A stretch of DNA of 64,000 nucleotides, taken from the NCBI GenBank assembly GCA_003546025.1, contig QPKB01000003.1, positions 6,340,363-6,404,362 of the forward strand, in the 5' to 3' direction. Positions 58,815-64,000 of this stretch are shown here, one piece after another; the first letter of the stretch is position 1; each line of letters begins with the position of its first letter. The notes below the pieces were generated by a model that saw nothing but the letters and a program-made list of their open reading frames with translations, ran no database searches and was not told the DNA's origin. Source of the DNA: Camphora micrantha. Lineage: Eukaryota > Streptophyta > Magnoliopsida > Laurales > Lauraceae. A program made the position numbers and the translations under genes.

Positions 58815-61800
58815 TCATCTAACACGATGGCTGGCCGGGGAGCACCGACCTCTCTCGCTACCAATATCATCATCCTCAATCTCAATCCCATCCAAACAGA
58901 GAATATTGTTATTGACACTCTGCTCAGAACTGGCATTGCTGCTTGTAGCAAGAGGTGAGTCCGAAACACTTACTGTCCTGCTTTTGGCAGGCCCAGATCT
59001 CACACTATACATAGAGGACGCTGGGATGTTTGCCATCAATGGGCGTAAACTACCAGGATTGCTTCGCCTAATATCCTGGTTGAAAGGAAATTGATAATTA
59101 AAATAGAGAAAACCACAAGTTTGCAAAATTAATCCGAGTACAGTAACCATTCTAAAAATAAAAATGAACTTCTGGAAATGAAAAAGAAGTTTATCAGAAT
59201 GTACCATATGCCTCAAAGCCATATCTAAAGACTTCTTTGACAGATTCCTTCCAAAGCCTGTACTATCTGGTGAAGACAATGGTTTTCCTGCCAGATTACC
59301 ATTGGCAGACCTCTGGTCATCTTGTCTAGGCGGAGCCAATCGGCGCATGTTAATCACCCTCTCCACCATCTTGGTCCCAATTAAAACTGGGCTCACACTG
59401 TCGCCGCCATTTGAATGTGATCGGCTCCCTACTGGAACAGAACTTCCACTAGTATGAATGCTACCATTCGGAGCCCTTCCTCTTGAAGGAGAGCACGACT
59501 GCCGCCTCACTCTACCATTCGAACCAGCATCAACAGAAGATGATCGAGCACTGGGGGCTCCAGGCCTGCCCCTTGAGGCTGACACTGGCCTTTCGGGCAT
59601 TGACGTCCTTAAATTGGGGGGCACATCGAGGGAAAAACCAGGCATCTCTGAAGGCTGCCAGGGTCTTGACTTCACTGATGGAGAACTGGCGCGTGGTGGA
59701 GCTGGGTTTCTAGACACTACAGCAGGTGCTGACTTGGTAACTGAAGAAGAACGACCAGGAGGAGCCGAATTGCTGGGCACACTGGATGGTGTTGAAGGGC
59801 GTCTGGTGGGAGTCGCCGACCTTGATGCTGGCTTGGTTGCAGTTATGGAGGGCCTGGCAGTTGGTGTGGAAGATCTAGCGGCAGGTGTCGATGATCTTAC
59901 AGAAGGAACTGCTGCTGGCCTTGAAGAAGGTATGGTGGTCCTTGATGTAGGTGTTGAAGGTCTGGAAGGTTTGCTCGTGGAAGATAATGTGGGGCGTCCA
60001 GTTGGTGTTGCAGGTCGAGATGCAGTTGAACCAAGGCCTCCAGAAGACGAGGGCCTGCGGACTCCCGCATTGGAGTTCAAGCCGGAAGACAACGTAGACT
60101 GCCTGGATGCTAAGCTTCCTCTTGATGTAGGCTCCATCTGGGGGTTTGCCAACTGCAGAGCATACAAGTAGTATGAAAGAGAATAATAATTTAACAAGGG
60201 CATTACTCAAAATCAAAAGGACCAATAGTTCCTTTCGACTTGCATGAATACCAGAACTGTTTCAATAAAATGAATCAATACTTGGGAACATGAGACAATC
60301 TTGGTTGGAGAACTCTCCAATAAAAAGGGTCTAAAGTAGACTTGAAATAATCTTGGTGAGTGAAGAACCACTGAATGTGCACTTGGCTTTCAGACCTTTT
60401 TGTACCGGCAAATGGCACTAAAACAATCTCAATTGAAAAGCACAGTTTTGTGTGTGAGTAGGTAGGGGTTGTAAAGGAAGAAGCATAATAAACTTCGTCG
60501 CCTGTCACTCGTATAACACAGGAAAGAAACAGAGACCTCCAAAAACACCACTCATATGGGTATAAAAAGAAATTGAAATAAATTCATCGATTAAGATTAA
60601 AAGACATCAGGCATGAGAAGTGTGCAAAGAACTCAACCATTCTGTAAATAAAAAAGGAAAAAAAGAAAAAGAAAAAAAGGAAAAACAAATAAATAAAATA
60701 AAAACATATCCCTTGCATAATAAATGAAGCGTAGAAATATGTGCAGCCTGCCTACATGGGATATGCATTTAGAAATTTAAGCAATCAATTTTCATGAAAT
60801 TCAGTAGTTTTCCATATATATTGATGATCTTCTGCTTAATAATTCATTTTCTCTTGAAAGGAGAAAATGCATCACAAAATTAAAAGGTAAAAAGAAAGGC
60901 ACAAAGAAGAAAGCAACAGAATCCGCAACAGAGGCATCTAATTCCTTTTCCAACAAAGATAGTTTCCATGGTTCCACTTCTGAACAGAATGAGGCCCATT
61001 TAGTAATCCTCAAAACCCCTTCTACAGTATGGAGCTATTTGCCCAGACATTAAAAATTGCTGCCCATACCCATGTCCAACACTTACAGTGAAAATGCGGA
61101 ACCTGACATGTAAACAGTGCTCCCAGGTTACAGAAAAGCATGAATCCTTGCACTACACAAACATGTCCTATTTGAACTAGAAAATCTCTTCAAAGCTTCC
61201 GTAATTAGCAAAGAGATTTTCTCTAATTCTTAAAAAAAGCATATAAAGGATACATATATAGTGATATATACATGTCACATATGCTAGCCACTGGGCCACT
61301 CTCCATGTGCTAGCCATCTAGTGCAACTGTGACCCTCTGGCAGTTAGAAAGGGTTCTCATTTAGCTTTCAGACTTCACTAAGCATCGTTAGATTACCTTC
61401 AACCATACTCTTACAACAAATGACAATTATTTGGTCATTGTCCTTTCAAAAAGAGTAGTTTTGTATCAACCTATGTGCTCCGAGGATGTAATAATCCCTA
61501 TGCCATTGTGGGTTTGGTTTGCATTTCTTTGCTTGGCCTGGCCTTCACTGGATCTTTTCCCGGTTGGATCTGTGCCTTGGGAGTCCCTGTATCCTCTTTC
61601 ATTTATTTTAATAGAGTATTCTCTAACCTTACAAAAGAAAAGATATTTACACAACCAAATCTGCTGCATATACAACAATTAGAATCAACATTAATAGAGA
61701 CCCTAATGAGACCTTGTTTTCCTAGTATGCCTACAGGCTACAATAACATTTGTGCCCCTCCAATTGTAACGAATGAACATAACACACAAAGAACATAAAA

Positions 61801-63923
61801 TCTAATTACAATGAAAATATAACTCATTCTTCATGGGTTCTTCCAAACCGCCTGGATTTACCCATTGAGCATCCATCAACGTTGAGCATGTATCAACACT
61901 TGGTTTTAAAATCTTGGATCTCCAACCCCGCTGAGCATCTATCAAATCCTTGGGACTTAGTTTTAAAACCTTAGGATCCAGTTTTCACCTCTCTTTGTTT
62001 TCTTTTCTTCTTCGTCTTCCCTTTTCTTTTTTTTTTTTTTTCCTTTTTCCTTCTTTTGTAATGGTAAGAGTATCTTCTTTTTATTGATGGCAACATGACT
62101 CAAAACTGCAACCTGCCAACCTCATGGTTGGAGCAATGAACACCTTCCAACTGTGCTAATATACACATTTCCTAGATCCTTTACTATCTGGTATCCACTA
62201 ATCTTCTACTATGTCCCAACAAAGACTTCCATCCAAACCCTGCCAAAGCATTTCCCTTCTAATTGCCCGACTAGCCAAATTCAACTTGATAGCCTCAATT
62301 CTTTCCCACATTCAAATATTAGATTAAAATCTTTCTTCACATTTATTGATTCATAAGCATTTCCTTACATTTGGATATTATAATAGTTATTTAACAAAAA
62401 TGAGGAAAACCCCAAATAGTAGTCAATTTCATTTCAGCAGAAACGTTTCACTTGGAGTTCTGAAATGATACAGCCTCATAACTGTTTAACTAGAATTTCA
62501 GACAAAACATGTTCCATTTTGACTACAATTAAACCCCCCAAAACACCCACACACACAGACACAGACTCCAAACCAAGCTTGGAAAATGGATAAAAATTCA
62601 TTAAACCCCCCTCAATCAAGTTCTCTCTTAAGATTATTTCTTTGTTCTAAATTTTTTATTTTCCCCATCACTGTGTTCTCCAAAATGGCCCATTTTAGAG
62701 GCAACTGAAACTTCCTCGAAAACAAAATTGACAACTAGGCATAAAAGAGCTGCAGATGTTTCCCATGAATCAGCACATGATCCACCATTTCTTCATCTAA
62801 TCCACAACTAAAACAACTGATATTGGGAAAAAAAGGACTACACAAACAGTAGCAGTGAACATTATTATTCAATTGCCGCCATTGTTCTTCTTGTTGTTGT
62901 TGTTGCTGTTGTACTAATGTTGTTGGAAAGCTATAAAAGCAAGCAGTTTCATGCAAGCCGTGAGAGGTAAAATCTTAGCAGAAAGAAACCCAATATATAT
63001 AATTGTGGTTTCCTGGTAGGAATGTTATGAACTTTTAAAAATACTTGTCACAAGACTAAAAATGGTTTAGAAGGCTTTTTTATTTCCTTCTGTGTTTATT
63101 GGGTTATCTCCTCTCCAGCTTATTTTTTGCCTGCTTAAGTTTTAAATAATTTTGCATAATTATATAAAAATTAACAAAAATAATTTTGAAGCCACTAATT
63201 AACAATAACAATAATAATAATAATAATAGTACTTTACCGCCAAGCTAACTATATGAGCTGTGGAAGGTCAAGGTATCAACCGACCACAGAAAGGTCCTAG
63301 GGTCAAGTTCATGGGATATGCTCTGGCTCAGAGAGAGAGAATGAGGAGAAAAACAAACTCTTCAAAATCATCCACCTACCTAGTGCAAACTAATAAAATG
63401 CTTTACAAGTGGATGACAGACAAGTAAAAGAAAGTATTCCTACTTTGCTAAAATGATTGGAATGATACTGAACTTAAAAAACAAATAGAAGTGGTGCCTA
63501 GAAATTAGAATATCATAACAACCCTCTATAAGCCTCCAGACACCTGGTAACATCGTATGTAATACACAGTCATGTAGCGTTATCATACTGCAAAGTATGT
63601 TAATAAATAAATACCTAACGGATGATACAGGAGACAAGATAAAATACAAAGCAGAAGAGCTTGTGCTATTAGATAAGTAACTGCATCTTATTAGAGATGA
63701 CATCAAGTGCATATGTTAAATTTAAATGACACCACCTAAAACAAAAGCTATTGCATTGAAAGAATTTATACAAAAAAATCCAAATAGTAGATTCAAAAGA
63801 GAGCTCACCCTCGACTTCAATGCAGTGGGTCGAGCTTTCGGAGTTCCAATTTGACCAATGGTAGGTTTGTTAGACTCCAATTCCAAAGAAGGAAAAAGAG
63901 GAGTGCCAGGTGGTGTAAGAAGC
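58815..63923 (-). CDS. Ser/Pro/Arg-rich protein of the At2g40070 type, 3' part
   Basis: Three exons on the minus strand: 63809-63923, 59205-60152 and 58815-59075, with the stop TGA at 58815-58817. They join in phase into 440 residues; the 5' exons lie beyond the right edge. The first visible exon carries LLTPPGTPLFPSLE, and the middle one a long Ser/Thr/Pro/Arg-rich stretch with 'RPSTPTSR' and 'RSSTPTAR' type repeats. Then come RPWQPSEMPGFSLD, NLRTSMPERP and GTKMVERVINMRRLAPPR; the last exon has IPASSMYSVRSG and SDSPLATSSNASSE. These blocks, in this order, match from memory the Arabidopsis protein At2g40070 and relatives. Its function is not firmly established. The composition suggests a basic, mostly disordered protein. 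The introns are 3656 nt and 129 nt. Confidence 0.88.
59076..59204 (-). other. in-frame 129-nt intron of the Ser/Pro-rich protein gene
   Basis: The donor CATATG|GTACAT and acceptor 'tttcaaccag' are standard, and removing the segment restores the conserved junction HM-DIRR. The length is a multiple of three and contains no stop in the gene's frame, so a transcript that keeps it still encodes full protein with 43 extra residues. These are strongly hydrophobic (FIFIF, VLGLIL), partly because the intron is T-rich. Confidence 0.75.
60153..63808 (-). other. 3656-nt intron of the Ser/Pro-rich protein gene
   Basis: The intron runs from donor 'GAGG|GTGAGC' to acceptor 'tatgctctgcag'. It has no recognised gene. 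It contains A-rich low complexity (about 60648-60710), a SINE-like segment at 62026-62160, and short 'aat' repeats near 63202-63227. Confidence 0.8.
62026..62160 (-). mobile_element. tRNA-derived SINE-like segment in intron
   Basis: The minus strand reads 'attagcacagttggaagg' (A-box-like), then 'ggttgcagttttgagtc' (B-box-like), and ends in an A-rich tail (T run on the + strand). About 135 bp long. It belongs to a different family from the copies at 18-30 kb. Confidence 0.5.
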
Positions 63924-64000
63924 CTGGAAAAAGAAAAGAATTATCAACTAGTGCTTTAAACAAAATGGTGAACTCTAAACAAGTGAAGACGAATGATGTT

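Noticed and set aside
59458..60171. 237-codon ORF on the + strand
   Set aside because: It is the antisense shadow of the Ser/Pro/Arg-rich exon; the minus-strand frame has conserved motifs and proper splice sites, while this one has none.
1..64000. CRISPR arrays, operons, ribosome binding sites, phage or plasmid features
   Set aside because: The sequence is plant nuclear DNA with spliced genes; no spaced identical repeats or prokaryotic gene organisation are present.

Overview
This window is nuclear DNA from a flowering plant. All four genes belong to plant families and have GT..AG introns, AT-rich intergenic DNA and many small degraded transposons. Intron lengths from 63 nt to over 3.6 kb and the scattered hAT, Mutator-like, SINE, LINE and copia remnants suggest a medium to large genome. 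The species cannot be fixed from the sequence. The general look (exon structure, absence of grass-like GC-rich coding sequence, short 'gggcccac' type MITEs) would fit a magnoliid or another non-grass angiosperm, but this is only a guess.

Layout. (1) 1-1.5 kb, + strand: the last exon of a clathrin light chain gene whose 5' part lies outside the window, followed by a 3' region holding a diverged ~205-bp tandem duplication. (2) 1.9-7.3 kb: intergenic, with one hAT-type miniature element and an unidentified 52-codon ORF. (3) 7.4-15 kb, - strand: a receptor-like cytoplasmic kinase in six coding exons. Its C-terminus looks frameshifted in a run of five A. (4) 15-31.8 kb: about 17 kb without a recognisable gene, with SINE copies and MITEs. 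(5) 32.7-53.0 kb, + strand: a complete villin gene of the VLN1 type, rebuilt here as 22 coding exons that join in frame into 913 codons plus stop. Its introns have collected a LINE relic, three long-inverted-repeat elements (one with a 9-bp target duplication), a copia end with LTR, and several tandem duplications. (6) 53.6-58.8 kb: intergenic, with an 869-bp near-complete inverted repeat. (7) 58.8 kb to the end, - strand: the 3' part of a Ser/Pro/Arg-rich protein gene of the Arabidopsis At2g40070 type, entering from the right edge.

Functionally, clathrin light chain acts in vesicle coating, villin in actin bundling, and the kinase in signalling; the last protein has no firmly known role. Nothing indicates that these neighbours form a cluster or a shared system. 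I found no convincing new biological system. The most checkable unusual points are the kinase C-terminal frameshift, the 11-nt villin microexon, the retainable in-frame intron in the last gene, and the inverted-repeat elements.
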